A stretch of 64,000 nt of DNA from Bradyrhizobium betae (GCF_008932115.1 NZ_CP044543.1:806001-870000); one strand, 5' to 3'. Positions 17,152 through 26,170 are shown, counted from the first letter of the stretch. Notes: a model not told the origin generated them from the letters alone. Made by a program: numbers and translations.

Positions 17152-17787
17152 ATGCCCAAGCCGCTTGTGCGCATCTACACCGACTACAAGAGTCCCTACG
17201 CATTCGTCGCAAACAAGCGGCTGTTCGAGCTCGAAGAAGCGCACGGCGTCGAGCTGGAATGGCTCCCCTATACCCTGCGCGTCGCCGAATTCATGGGCAC
17301 GGTGGAAGAGCGCACGCCACACTTCTGGCGGAAGGTGCGCTATGCTTACATGGACGCGCGGCGCTATGCCAACGCGCAGGGGCTCGTCATGAAGGGGCCT
17401 CGGCGAATCTACGACGCCTTCCATGCCAGCGTCGGGATGCTGTTCGCGCAGCGCCACGGCTTTTTCCGCCCCTACCACGACACGGTGTTCCGCAAATTCT
17501 GGAGCCATGAGCTGGAGATCGACGAGCTCGCCGACATCACCAGCGTCATCACCGCCTGTGGCGGCTCGGCCGGCGAGTTCGAGGCCTATGTCCACGGTCC
17601 TGCTCGCGCCGAACACGACCGCATCATCGACGAGGCCGAAGCTCTCGGCGTGTTCGGCGTGCCCACCATGGTGTTCAACGGCGAGCTGTTCTGGGGCGGC
17701 GACCGCATCGACCTGCTGATCGAGCGCATCGAAAATCCGGAGACGGCCGCGGCCGCGCTCGGCAGCCGCCACCGCAAGCCGATGTGA
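17152..17787 (+). CDS. GST-kappa/2-hydroxychromene-2-carboxylate isomerase-like protein
   Basis: 211 residues of the DsbA-like thioredoxin fold. The active-site loop near residue 12 is YKSPYAF, with serine in place of the CxxC pair as in 2-hydroxychromene-2-carboxylate isomerases and kappa GSTs. The cis-proline region GVFGVPTMVFNGELFWGGDRIDLL is intact. Such enzymes use glutathione for isomerisation in aromatic breakdown. A GGGAGGA box lies 8 bp before the start. It stands alone behind a palindromic repeat and may or may not belong with the monooxygenase operon. Confidence 0.85.
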   Translation: MPKPLVRIYTDYKSPYAFVANKRLFELEEAHGVELEWLPYTLRVAEFMGTVEERTPHFWRKVRYAYMDARRYANAQGLVMKGPRRIYDAFHASVGMLFAQRHGFFRPYHDTVFRKFWSHELEIDELADITSVITACGGSAGEFEAYVHGPARAEHDRIIDEAEALGVFGVPTMVFNGELFWGGDRIDLLIERIENPETAAAALGSRHRKPM

Positions 17788-17851
17788 TCCCCGTCATCGA
17801 ATTGTCATCGAATGTGCCGAGACGTGTGGCGGGGCATATTCGGGACCGCAC

Positions 17852-20209
17852 ATGGATTATTTCAAGCGCTTCAACTTCCTGTTCGCCGCACCGGTTTTCG
17901 ACGCCGACGACCTCGAAGGCAACCGCTTCAACCAGATCATCGAGGAGATCCAGCGCTCCGGCTTCGAGGTGGTCCGGGCCCGCAAGCTGGAAGACGCCGA
18001 GATGGCGGTGCAGACCGATGCCGCGATCGGTTGCATGGTGGTGGACTGGGGCAAGAAGGGCCTGGAGGGCAAGACCTCCGCGCTGATCAATTTGATGCGC
18101 CGCCGAGGCCTCGACTTCCCGATCATCCTCCTGATCCGGCGCAAGCGGTTCGAGGATTTGCCGGTCGAGGTGCTCGACTTCATCGACGGTTATGTCTTCC
18201 TGTCCGAGGAGACGCCGACCTTCATCGCCAAGAACCTGATCAGCCGGCTCAAGCAATATGCCGAGACGCTGAAGACGCCGTTCTTCGGCGCGCTGGTCGA
18301 CTATGCCGAGGAAGGCAACCAGCTCTGGACCTGCCCCGGTCATAACGGCGGCGTGTTCTACAACCGCAGTCCGATCGGCCGGGTCTTCGTCGAGCATCTC
18401 GGCGAATCCGTGTTCCGGGACGATCTCGACAATTCCGTACTCGACCTCGGCGACCTGCTCACCCATGAGGGCCCGGCGCTGAAGGCGCAGAAGGAAGCGG
18501 CAGCGATTTTCGGCGCGGAGAAGACCTATTTCGTTCTCAACGGCACCTCGACCTCCAACAAGGTCGCGCTCGGCGCGCTCGTCACCGACGGCGACCTCGT
18601 GCTGTTCGACCGCAACAACCACAAGGCCGCCCATCACGGCGCGCTGATGATCAACGGTGGCATCCCGATCTACGTGCCGACCATCCGCAACGCCTGGGGC
18701 CTGATCGGGCCGATGCGTTGGGACGCGCTCGACGAAAAGGCACTGCGCGACGCCATCCGCAACCACCCGCTGGTCGAAGACAAGGACGCCTGGCGCAAGG
18801 AGCGGCCGTTCCGCGTCGCCGTGGTCGAGCAGTGTACCTATGACGGATCGATCCACAGCGCCGAGATGATTTTGAAGCGTATCGGCCATCTCTGCGAATA
18901 CATCCTGTTCGACGAGGCCTGGGCCGGCTTCATGAAGTTCCACCCGCTCTACGCCGGCCGCTTTGCCATGGGGCTGGCCAACCTTCCGCCGGAGGCGCCC
19001 GGCATCATCGCGACGCAGTCGACCCACAAGCAGCTCGCGAGCTTCTCGCAGGCCTCGCAGATCCACATCAAGGACCGCCACATCCGCGGCCAGAAGCGGC
19101 GCGTCGAGCACCGTCGCTTCAATGAAAGCTTCATGCAGCACGCCTCAACCTCGCCATTCTATCCATTGTTCGCTTCGCTCGACGTCGGCGCCCAGATGAT
19201 GAAGGGCCGCTCCGGCGAGGTGCTGTGGGACGACACGATTCGGCTCGGCATCGAACTTCGCAAGAAGATCCGTGCGATGCGCCGGGAGTTCGAGGAGAAG
19301 GAGCCAAATCCGGACCGCCGCTGGTTCTTCGAACCGTTCGTGCCCGATCGCGTCGCCATTCCCGACGTCAGCCGTCCCGGCGCCGCGCACAACGTCGCCT
19401 GGGAAACGCTCTCGACCGACGAGCTCGCCACCAATCCAGCCCTCTGGCAGCTCTCTCCCGATACCAGCTGGCACGGCTTTCCCGATCTCGCGGAAGGCTT
19501 TGCCATGACCGACCCGAACAAGCTGACCCTGCTGACACCCGGCTTCGACCGCGCCACCGGAGCCTATGCGGAGCACGGCATCCCGGCGCCGATCGTCGCG
19601 CAATATCTGCGCGAGAACCGCATCGTCCCCGAAAAGAACGACCTCAACTCCCTGCTCTTCCTGCTGACGCCCGGCGTCGAGGCGAGCAAGGCCGGCACGC
19701 TGATCTCCGGCCTCGTCGCGTTCAAACGGCTGCACGACGACAATGCACTGCTGGCCGACGCGATCCCGGAATTCTATCAGCGGCGACAGACGCGCTACGC
19801 CGGCGTCCGGCTGCGCGATCTCTGCGGCGAGATGCACCGCTTCTTCCGTGATGCCAATGTCAGCGCGCTCCAGGCCCGGCAGTTCCTGCCCGAGCACATG
19901 CCGGAGATCGCGATGTCGCCGCGCGATGCAGCGCGCCGCCTGATCCGCAACGATGTCGACTATCTGCCGATCGAGGCGATCGCGGGCCGCATCGCGACCA
20001 CGCCCTTCGTGGTCTATCCGCCCGGCATCGCGACCATCGTTCCCGGCGAACGGCTGACGGAACGGGCCAAGCCCATGGTCGATTATCTCAAGATGTTCGA
20101 AAGCTGCTTCAATACATTTCCGGGCTTCGATGTGGAAATCCAGGGCGTCTACAAGGAGGTCGATGCCCATGGCCGCATCGGGCTCTATACCTACGTCGCC
20201 GTCGAGTAG
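17852..20209 (+). CDS. Orn/Lys/Arg decarboxylase
   Basis: 785 residues, the full length of inducible group III basic amino acid decarboxylases. An N-terminal receiver-like wing domain (about residues 1-130) precedes the PLP domain. The aspartate site is ILFDEAWAGFMKFHP and the PLP lysine is in ATQSTHKQLASFSQASQ (Lys393). A C-terminal domain ends in GVYKEVDAHGRIGLYTY. It decarboxylates arginine, ornithine or lysine to the polyamine or diamine; which one cannot be told by eye. No antiporter gene is adjacent, unlike enteric acid-resistance systems, so a biosynthetic or catabolic role is likelier. The GNAT gene follows almost directly. Confidence 0.9.
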   Translation: MDYFKRFNFLFAAPVFDADDLEGNRFNQIIEEIQRSGFEVVRARKLEDAEMAVQTDAAIGCMVVDWGKKGLEGKTSALINLMRRRGLDFPIILLIRRKRFEDLPVEVLDFIDGYVFLSEETPTFIAKNLISRLKQYAETLKTPFFGALVDYAEEGNQLWTCPGHNGGVFYNRSPIGRVFVEHLGESVFRDDLDNSVLDLGDLLTHEGPALKAQKEAAAIFGAEKTYFVLNGTSTSNKVALGALVTDGDLVLFDRNNHKAAHHGALMINGGIPIYVPTIRNAWGLIGPMRWDALDEKALRDAIRNHPLVEDKDAWRKERPFRVAVVEQCTYDGSIHSAEMILKRIGHLCEYILFDEAWAGFMKFHPLYAGRFAMGLANLPPEAPGIIATQSTHKQLASFSQASQIHIKDRHIRGQKRRVEHRRFNESFMQHASTSPFYPLFASLDVGAQMMKGRSGEVLWDDTIRLGIELRKKIRAMRREFEEKEPNPDRRWFFEPFVPDRVAIPDVSRPGAAHNVAWETLSTDELATNPALWQLSPDTSWHGFPDLAEGFAMTDPNKLTLLTPGFDRATGAYAEHGIPAPIVAQYLRENRIVPEKNDLNSLLFLLTPGVEASKAGTLISGLVAFKRLHDDNALLADAIPEFYQRRQTRYAGVRLRDLCGEMHRFFRDANVSALQARQFLPEHMPEIAMSPRDAARRLIRNDVDYLPIEAIAGRIATTPFVVYPPGIATIVPGERLTERAKPMVDYLKMFESCFNTFPGFDVEIQGVYKEVDAHGRIGLYTYVAVE

Positions 20210-20215
20210 GTGTTG

Positions 20216-20794
20216 ATGACCGAAACAGCGATTGCGCGTCCAGACGACGAGCCGGTGCTGGTCCGGCCCTCACGCGAGAGCGATATCGAGGCGATGCTGG
20301 CGATCTACCGCCACCACGTCCGCAACGGCGTGCCGCGCGACGTCGAGGGAACCGGCGCGCCGGAGCCGGACGATCTACGCGACCGGCGCAAGAATCTGAA
20401 GCAGACCCGGCTGCCGCATCTGGTCGCGACCTTTCGCGGCGAAGTCGTCGGTTATGCCTATGCGGTGCTGTTCCGCAAGCGTCCGGCCTATCGCTTTACG
20501 GCGAAGCACTCGATCTACGTCCACCACGCGCATCTCGGCCGCGGTGTCGGACGTTTGCTGCTCCAGGAATTGATCGACGCCTGTGCGGCGGCCGGCTTCC
20601 GCCAGATGATCGGCTATATCGACGCCGACAACGCCCCCTCGCTGGCGCTGCACGAGAAATTCGGCTTCGCACGCGCCGGCCTGCTTTGCGGTGTCGCCTA
20701 TCGCCACGGCCGCTGGTCCGACACCGTCATGGTGCAGCGATCGCTCGGAACCGGCGCGACCGCGCCGCCGCCGGGAACCGCGCCGGGACGATAA
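20216..20794 (+). CDS. GNAT N-acetyltransferase, phosphinothricin acetyltransferase-like
   Basis: About 192 residues from the ATG at 20216; GTG at 20210 is possible. The fold is the PAT/YncA branch of the GNAT family: RPSRESDIEAMLAIYRHHV at the start, the acetyl-CoA loop HAHLGRGVGRLLLQELIDAC (motif A), and ALHEKFGFARAGLLCGVAYRHGRW near the end. It transfers an acetyl group to an amine, probably a small amino compound. It is read in the same direction six bases behind the decarboxylase, so a polyamine-type substrate is possible but unproven. Confidence 0.85.
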   Translation: MTETAIARPDDEPVLVRPSRESDIEAMLAIYRHHVRNGVPRDVEGTGAPEPDDLRDRRKNLKQTRLPHLVATFRGEVVGYAYAVLFRKRPAYRFTAKHSIYVHHAHLGRGVGRLLLQELIDACAAAGFRQMIGYIDADNAPSLALHEKFGFARAGLLCGVAYRHGRWSDTVMVQRSLGTGATAPPPGTAPGR

Positions 20795-20797
20795 GCC

Positions 20798-21010
20798 TCA
20801 GGACGGAAAATCAGCCGGCTTCACATGGATGCGGTCGGCATGCAGCGACCAGTGATTCAGCGCCTGATCCTGGCAGAACTTTGCCTTGGCCCGCTCCTTG
20901 GCTTCGTTTTCGTCGGCCGCGTCGATCTCCAGCGTACCCTGGCAGATCTCGCTCTGCCGACCGTACTCCCCGAGCACGTCCTTCATGAACCTGACGACAT
21001 AGATGGACAT
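20798..21010 (-). CDS. Small conserved-type hypothetical protein
   Basis: A 70-residue soluble protein (MSIYVVRFMKDVLGEYGRQ...) starting behind a strong AGGAGG box on the minus strand. Its stop lies 4 bp from the stop of the acetyltransferase. It contains a DAADENEAKERAKAKFCQD helix, which looks like a small alpha/beta fold. No family is recognised. Codon use and the ribosome site support it as a true gene. Confidence 0.7.
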   Translation of the reverse strand: MSIYVVRFMKDVLGEYGRQSEICQGTLEIDAADENEAKERAKAKFCQDQALNHWSLHADRIHVKPADFPS

Positions 21011-21172
21011 GGGACCTCCTGCTGCCCCGGCAGCCAATCTAATCCCATTTGGCCTGAATAGGGGAAGGAGATTTTGACGGGGATCAAGGTTGATGACCCT
21101 TGCGCGAGATGCATTGCGGAACTTTCCGCGCGGGTTTAAGGCCAAGCGCCGGCCACCGATGAGGATCTCGAC

Positions 21173-22114
21173 TTGCACTTTGTCTCCGATACCGAAGTCA
21201 CGAATGCCCTGACGTTTCCCGTCCTCATCGCGGCCCTGGAAGAGGCGCACCGCCGACCGAAGATGGAGGTTCTGGACGCCTTCCTCGGAGACGAGAAAGG
21301 GCAATACGTCATCCGCAGCGCCGTCGATCCCGGCCGGTACATGGCAAGCAAGATGTTCACCAGCTTTCCGACCAATCTGGCGGAAGGCAAGATGCCAGCG
21401 GTGCAGGCCGTCTGCGTGCTGTTCGACGGCACCAACGGACGGCCACTGGCGGCGATGGACGGCACCGAGATCACGCATTGGCGCACCGCCGCCGACTCCG
21501 CGCTGGGTACGAAACTGCTCGCCCCGTCCAATCCCGAGACCTTGCTTTGCGTCGGCGCCGGTGAGATGTCGGAATGGCTGATCCGGGGGCATCGAACGGT
21601 CCGGCCGTCGCTGCAACGCGTGCTGATCTGGAACAGGAGCGCGGAACGGGCGGATGATCTCGCCAGGCGACTGGCCGCGGACGGCGTGAAGACGGAAACG
21701 GTCGCGGACCTCGACGCCGCGACGCGCGAAGCCAACGTCATCACCACCTGCACCCGCGCGCATCAACCGCTGATCAAGGGCCGCAATTTGCGGCCGGGTA
21801 CGCATCTCGACCTCGTCGGCGGCTATACACCGCAAACCCGCGAGGCCGATGACGAGGCCGCAAAGATGTCGCGTGTCTTCGTGGACCGGCGAGAATCCGC
21901 CTTCCATGGCGTCGGCGACATCCTGCAGCCGATCGCGAGCGGCGCGATCAGCGAAGAGGATGTTCTCGGCGATCTCTACGATCTCGCAAGCGGCCGCGTG
22001 CAGGGGCGCATATCACCCTCCGACATCACGTTCTTCAAGAACGCAGGCGGCGGCCATCTCGACCTCATGACTTGCGAAGCTGTGTTCAAGCAGCTCGGCG
22101 CAAAGCTGGGGTAG
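21173..22114 (+). CDS. Ornithine cyclodeaminase/mu-crystallin family protein
   Basis: 313 residues from a TTG at 21173 with a GAGGA box 7 bp upstream; the first residues MHFVSDTEVTNALTF line up with family starts, which decides the TTG. It has the substrate arginine/lysine segment YMASKMFTSFP, TAADSALGTKLLAPSNPETLLCVGAG for NAD binding, and GTHLDLVGGYTPQTREADDE near the C-terminus. Members convert ornithine to proline and ammonia, or reduce cyclic imino acids. Proximity to the basic amino acid decarboxylase fits ornithine metabolism but a different strand unit lies between them. Confidence 0.87.
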   Translation: MHFVSDTEVTNALTFPVLIAALEEAHRRPKMEVLDAFLGDEKGQYVIRSAVDPGRYMASKMFTSFPTNLAEGKMPAVQAVCVLFDGTNGRPLAAMDGTEITHWRTAADSALGTKLLAPSNPETLLCVGAGEMSEWLIRGHRTVRPSLQRVLIWNRSAERADDLARRLAADGVKTETVADLDAATREANVITTCTRAHQPLIKGRNLRPGTHLDLVGGYTPQTREADDEAAKMSRVFVDRRESAFHGVGDILQPIASGAISEEDVLGDLYDLASGRVQGRISPSDITFFKNAGGGHLDLMTCEAVFKQLGAKLG

Positions 22115-22122
22115 ACGGACGG

Positions 22123-22148
22123 GATGCCGGCAAGACAGGGCCGGCATC
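22123..22148. terminator. Hairpin between convergent genes
   Basis: GATGCCGGC and GCCGGCATC form a perfect 9-bp stem with an 8-base loop exactly between the stops of the cyclodeaminase and the FlgC-like gene. No strong T-run follows on either side, so termination is likely but not certain. Confidence 0.5.
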
Positions 22149-22153
22149 AGCCA

Positions 22154-22594
22154 TCACGCCTTGATATCGAGGAGTGTGGCTTCCGTCTCGGCGTAGGCCT
22201 GAATGACCTTCGCATTGGCAATGAAGCTGTACTTTGCGGTCGCCAGCTGAGCGAACTCATTGGCGAGATCGACATTCGGCGCTGCGACCAGGCCATCCTG
22301 GTTTGCGAAGGGAGCACTCGGGTCGGATTGCGCGGTGTAGCTCGGCGAAACCGTCGACACGGTCGCAACAGTACCGCCCGGTGTCGAGCCGCTCGATTGA
22401 GAGACCTGATCGACTCGCAGCGGCACATAGGCCGCCGGAAACGTCGGAGCAATGCCCGCACCGGCCGATGAGTTCGATCCGCCCGACGCGGGCAGCGGGC
22501 CGGTCGTGTTGACGTTGGCGATGTTGCTCGCGGCGACGTTCACGCGCAGGCTCGCTGCAGAAAGTCCGGATGTCGCAATCGAAAATATGCTCAT
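22154..22594 (-). CDS. Orphan FlgC-like flagellar rod protein
   Basis: 146 residues from the ATG at 22594 behind AGGGGG. The N-terminal MSIFSIATSGLSAASLRVNVAASNIANVNT is the flagellar rod/hook amphipathic helix motif, and the C-terminal VDLANEFAQLATAKYSFIANAKVIQAYAETEATLLDI is the matching FlgC/FlgB-type C-terminal helix. The middle is short and Ser/Thr/Gly-rich. No other flagellar gene is present in the window, so it is an orphan paralogue rather than part of a flagellar operon. It could supply an alternative rod part or be a relic. Confidence 0.8.
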   Translation of the reverse strand: MSIFSIATSGLSAASLRVNVAASNIANVNTTGPLPASGGSNSSAGAGIAPTFPAAYVPLRVDQVSQSSGSTPGGTVATVSTVSPSYTAQSDPSAPFANQDGLVAAPNVDLANEFAQLATAKYSFIANAKVIQAYAETEATLLDIKA

Positions 22595-22711
22595 GCCCCC
22601 TGATCTAGAGGACAAGTCATACGCGTTCCCTCACGCCATCAGTAAAATCCGCCGCATTCTGTTTGCACCCTCGTAACCAACGGCCAGAGCGCGATCAGAC
22701 CTCGCGCGCCG

Positions 22712-23761
22712 CTACCGCGGCGCCACGCCAAAGGCCTGCTTGAAGCGCTCGGCATAGCGCGGCCAGACCTCGGGATTGATGATGCGCGGCGGGCGCTTGC
22801 CGTCGAGCGTGTCCAGTACCTGCTCGGCGGCGATGCGGCCCATGTTCTGGCGGGCCTCGATGGTGACACCGGCGGTGTGCGGGCTGGCCAGCACGTTGTC
22901 GAACTGGAGCAACGGATGCTCCGGCGGCGGCGGCTCCTTGGACCAGACGTCGAGGCCGGCGCCCGCAATGCGCTTGTCGCGCAAGGCCTGGAGCAGCGCG
23001 TCCTCGTCGTGGATGAAGCCGCGCGCGGTGGTGATGAAATAGGCATGCGGCTGCATCAGCGCGAATTCGCGCGTGCTGATCATGTTGCGGCTGTTCTTGT
23101 CGAGTGGACAGGAGATCGAAACGAAATCGGCGCGGCGCAAGAGCTCGTCGAGCTCGACCTTTTCGCCGCCCCGCTCGGCCATCACCTCTGCCGTGAGGTA
23201 AGGATCGTAGGCCAGCACGGTCATGCCGAACAGGCCCTTGCAGAGGGCGGCGATGCGGCGGCCGACATTGCCGAGGCCGATGATGCCGACGGTCTTGTGC
23301 TCGACCTCGTTGCCGACCAGTTCGTTGCGGTTGACGTTGGACTCCCTGCGGAGCTTGCGGTCGGACTGGATGATGCGCTTGGACAAAGTCAGCATCATCG
23401 CCAGCGCGTGTTCGGCGACCGAATGGGCGTTGCCGCCGGACTGGTTGACGACCAGCACGCCCGCATCGGTGCAGGCCTCGACGTCAACCGGGTCAAAGCC
23501 GGCGCCATTGCTCGACACGAGCAGCAGGTTCGGTGTTCGCTTCAGGAAGGCGGCGTCGACATGGAAATGCGGGGCAAGTTCGTCGCGGGCGGCGCCGATC
23601 TGGTAGACGTGGGCCGCGCTCAGGATCGGCGCGTAGAAGTCCTCGGTGCTCTCGTTCTCGATACGATCGAGCCGGACGTCGGGCCGCGCCTGCAGGATAT
23701 CGATATAGATCGGATTGGCCAGATATTTGACGTAGAAGACGCGCTTGCTGTTGACGGACAT
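22712..23761 (-). CDS. D-isomer-specific 2-hydroxyacid dehydrogenase
   Basis: 349 residues from the ATG at 23761. NAD-binding motif VGIIGLGNVGRRIAALC, the arginine region ITTARGFIHDEDALLQAL, and catalytic histidine in NVLASPHTAGVTIEARQNM identify the SerA/lactate-type family. It reduces or oxidises a 2-keto/2-hydroxy acid with NAD(H). It is divergent, across 244 bp, from the sulfopyruvate decarboxylase-like pair. A link such as a sulfolactate, phosphonolactate or other hydroxyacid to keto acid step feeding the decarboxylase is attractive, but it is inference. Confidence 0.88.
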   Translation of the reverse strand: MSVNSKRVFYVKYLANPIYIDILQARPDVRLDRIENESTEDFYAPILSAAHVYQIGAARDELAPHFHVDAAFLKRTPNLLLVSSNGAGFDPVDVEACTDAGVLVVNQSGGNAHSVAEHALAMMLTLSKRIIQSDRKLRRESNVNRNELVGNEVEHKTVGIIGLGNVGRRIAALCKGLFGMTVLAYDPYLTAEVMAERGGEKVELDELLRRADFVSISCPLDKNSRNMISTREFALMQPHAYFITTARGFIHDEDALLQALRDKRIAGAGLDVWSKEPPPPEHPLLQFDNVLASPHTAGVTIEARQNMGRIAAEQVLDTLDGKRPPRIINPEVWPRYAERFKQAFGVAPR

Positions 23762-24005
23762 CAGGACCCTTCCGGCTCTCTCGAGGTGACCCGCAAGGTC
23801 AGCGCGATGCGCGCCCCGTCCATGCGTCCCTCCCGTTTTCTCGTTATCGCCGCTTATGGCATGGCGGTGCCGGCCACGGCAGGCCGTCTGGCGCAGATCA
23901 CGGTGTCGGCCCCGACATGTTGACAATCCCGCTGCCTGCGTCAAGTTCGGCAGACTGCCGCGACGGCCAGAACCAAGAAGCATGCGCGGCCCAAGGGAGA
24001 ACGCA

Positions 24006-24572
24006 ATGGCGATTGCGGAGCAGCAGACCTCGCCCCAGGTAACACAGGGGTCCAGCGACAAGAGCTGGCATGGCATCGTCCTGCAAACGCTGAAGCGGAA
24101 CGAGATCAGCCTCATCCCCTACGTGCCCGACCGCGTGCTGACGCCGCTGATCAAGAATTTGCACGCCGACCCCTTCTTCACGACCTTTGCCACCGCCCGC
24201 GAGGAAGAGGCCGTCGGCATCGTCTCGGGCGCCTGGATGGGCGGACGGCGCGGCGCCGTGCTGATGCAGACGTCGGGCTTTGCCACGCTCGCCAACGTGC
24301 TGGCCTCGCTGGCGGTGCCCTACCAGATCCCGCTGATCATGTTCGTGTCCGAGCGTGGCACCCTCGGCGAGTTCAACTACGGCCAGTCGCTCGTCTGCCG
24401 CACCATGCGGCCGGTGCTGGACTCACTGGCGCTGGAGCATCACACCATCACCCGGCTCGACGAGCTCGAATTCATCGCCGACCGCTCGATCAAGCAGGCC
24501 GTCACCACCCAGGCGCCGGTGGCTCTGATCCTCAATCCGCTGCTCACCGGCGGCAAGACGTTCGACAAGTGA
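24006..24572 (+). CDS. Sulfopyruvate/phosphonopyruvate decarboxylase-like, alpha (PYR) subunit
   Basis: 188 residues from the ATG at 24006. This is only the PYR half of a TPP enzyme: ATAREEEAVGIVSGAWMGGRRGAVLMQTSGF contains the activating glutamate, followed by SLAVPYQIPLIMFVSERG. A separate PP subunit follows immediately. The two-gene split is typical of sulfopyruvate decarboxylase (ComD/ComE), which turns sulfopyruvate into sulfoacetaldehyde, and of related phosphonopyruvate decarboxylases. No coenzyme M pathway genes or xsc are visible nearby, so the true 2-keto acid is unknown. Confidence 0.85.
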   Translation: MAIAEQQTSPQVTQGSSDKSWHGIVLQTLKRNEISLIPYVPDRVLTPLIKNLHADPFFTTFATAREEEAVGIVSGAWMGGRRGAVLMQTSGFATLANVLASLAVPYQIPLIMFVSERGTLGEFNYGQSLVCRTMRPVLDSLALEHHTITRLDELEFIADRSIKQAVTTQAPVALILNPLLTGGKTFDK

Positions 24573-24580
24573 GGTCAGTG

Positions 24581-25177
24581 ATGGACACGCGCAATACCAA
24601 GGTGATGAACCGCTTCGATGTCACCTCGCGCCTGATCGCAAAGCTCAAGCACGAGGAAGCCGTGATCGGCGGCATCGGCAACACCAATTTCGACCTCTGG
24701 GCCGCCGGCCACCGCCCGCAGAATTTCTACATGCTCGGCAGCATGGGCCTCGCCTTCCCGATCGCACTGGGCGTGGCACTGGCGCAGCCCGATCGCCGCG
24801 TCTTCGCGCTCGAGGGCGACGGCTCGCTGCTGATGCAGCTCGGCGCCCTCTCGACGATCGCGACGTTGAAGCCGAAGAATCTCATCATGATCGTGATGGA
24901 CAACGGCATCTACCAGATCACCGGCGCACAGCCGACGCCGGCCGCTGGTATCGCCGACATCGTCGCCATCGCCGCGGGGTCGGGCCTCGCCAACAGCACG
25001 TGGGCCGCGGACGAGGAGGATTTCGAACGGCTGGTCGAAAAGGCGATGTCGGCCTCCGAGCCGAGCCTGATCGCCGTCCGCATCGACGACAAGCCGGGCG
25101 TCGGCGCCACAAGGCGCGATCCCGTGCAGATCCGGGAACGCTTCATGCACGGACTAGGCGTGCGCGAGCCACTTTAA
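24581..25177 (+). CDS. Sulfopyruvate/phosphonopyruvate decarboxylase-like, beta (PP) subunit
   Basis: 198 residues from the ATG at 24581; a GTG at 24569 overlapping the previous stop is an alternative start. It holds the thiamine-diphosphate motif EGDGSLLMQLGALSTIATL...NGIYQ and SMGLAFPIALGVALAQPDRRVF, the PP half matching the upstream PYR half. Together they form one heteromeric decarboxylase. The tight spacing shows one operon. Confidence 0.87.
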   Translation: MDTRNTKVMNRFDVTSRLIAKLKHEEAVIGGIGNTNFDLWAAGHRPQNFYMLGSMGLAFPIALGVALAQPDRRVFALEGDGSLLMQLGALSTIATLKPKNLIMIVMDNGIYQITGAQPTPAAGIADIVAIAAGSGLANSTWAADEEDFERLVEKAMSASEPSLIAVRIDDKPGVGATRRDPVQIRERFMHGLGVREPL

Positions 25178-25254
25178 CGTTTCGTCATTAACTACACGAC
25201 GATCTGATCCCGCCCGCGTAACAGGCTGTTGCAAATCCGTGCTATCCGCAACGG

Positions 25255-25632
25255 ATGTCCATTTTCATTCGCTGTTTTGCCTGGTTGCTTGCCGCCGCCG
25301 TGACCTTTGCAACCCTCGGCCCGCCCGGCCTGCGGCCCCATTCCGACCTCGGCCAGGATGGCGAGCATGCGCTCGCCTTCATCCTGGTGGGACTGGCCTT
25401 TGGCCTTGCCTACCGGAATCGCCGCTGGGTCGTCGTCGCCATCGCGGTGGTCCTGATCGGCGTGCTCGAACTGATGCAATTCTGGGCGCCGGGACGCCAC
25501 GCCCGTCTGGAAGATTTTCTCGTCGATGCCGGAACGGCCTGCATCGGCTTTGCACTCGCCGCTGTCGCCGACTGGGTCCTGATGCGCGTCCGCGCAAATC
25601 CCACCCTCACGAGCCAGGGCCCCGCGGAGTAA
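25255..25632 (+). CDS. VanZ-like membrane protein
   Basis: 125 residues with four hydrophobic helices and the VanZ-like signature DGEHALAFILVGLAFGLAY... VLIGVLELMQFWAPGRHARLEDFLVDAGTACIGFALA (the LExxQxFxPxRxxxxxDxxxNxxG pattern). The family is widespread and of unclear function beyond low-level teicoplanin resistance in its namesake. It is a single gene, convergent with the DUF1236 gene; its stop codon lies in the loop of a strong hairpin. Confidence 0.83.
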   Translation: MSIFIRCFAWLLAAAVTFATLGPPGLRPHSDLGQDGEHALAFILVGLAFGLAYRNRRWVVVAIAVVLIGVLELMQFWAPGRHARLEDFLVDAGTACIGFALAAVADWVLMRVRANPTLTSQGPAE

Positions 25633-25647
25633 CACTCCGCAGGGCCC
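25617..25647. terminator. Strong hairpin at convergent gene ends
   Basis: GGGCCC-C-GCGGAGT-AAC-ACTCCGC-A-GGGCCC: 13 paired bases with one mismatch, enclosing the VanZ-like stop codon. There is little T-tract on either strand. It is probably a bidirectional transcript end. Confidence 0.55.
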
Positions 25648-25671
25648 GGCCCTTTAAGTTCGGCCTGCCGA

Positions 25672-26055
25672 TCAGTCGATGATCTTGACGACACGGCGCG
25701 TACGCGGCTCGACGATCACGCGGCGATCGTTCACGACAGCATAGCGATACTCGGTGTAATTCGGCACGGGACGCAGCACCACAGTCGCGGGCAACGGCTC
25801 GCCGACCACGACGCGCTCCTCCACCACGACAGAGTCGGAGCGTGGGATTCCGCCGAGGATCGCGTTCGGGATTTCCAGGCCCGCGCCGACAGCCGCACCC
25901 ACGGTGCCGCCGACCATCGCCCCGACCGGACCGCCGATGTCGCCGCCCGCGCGCGCGCCGTCCCTGGCGCCCTGTTCGGTCGTCGACTGGGCAAAGGCTG
26001 CGCTCGAGAACAGCAGCGACACGGCAGCCAACGAAATTGCAAGACGGGTCTTCAT
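25672..26055 (-). CDS. DUF1236-type secreted protein
   Basis: 127 residues with a signal peptide (LAISLAAVSLLFSSAAFAQ) and a mature glycine-rich stretch GGDIGGPVGAMVGGTVGAAVGAG that could insert into or coat a membrane, then a C-terminal domain VVLRPVPNYTEYRYAVVNDRRVIVEPRTRRVVKIID typical of DUF1236. The family is expanded in Rhizobiales and its role in the cell envelope is unknown. The start is the ATG at 26055. Confidence 0.83.
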   Translation of the reverse strand: MKTRLAISLAAVSLLFSSAAFAQSTTEQGARDGARAGGDIGGPVGAMVGGTVGAAVGAGLEIPNAILGGIPRSDSVVVEERVVVGEPLPATVVLRPVPNYTEYRYAVVNDRRVIVEPRTRRVVKIID

Positions 26056-26170
26056 GTCCACACTCTCCAGTGTTTGTTGATGCGCCTTCAACCACGGGAC
26101 CGGACCATTGTTCCAGTTCCCCCGCGACGAAAAATGCACCACTGCCGAAAGAGTGTTACCGCGTAACGGT

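Noticed and set aside
17675..19141. A 488-codon frame on the minus strand.
   Set aside because: Antisense to the decarboxylase, with no ribosome site or domain.
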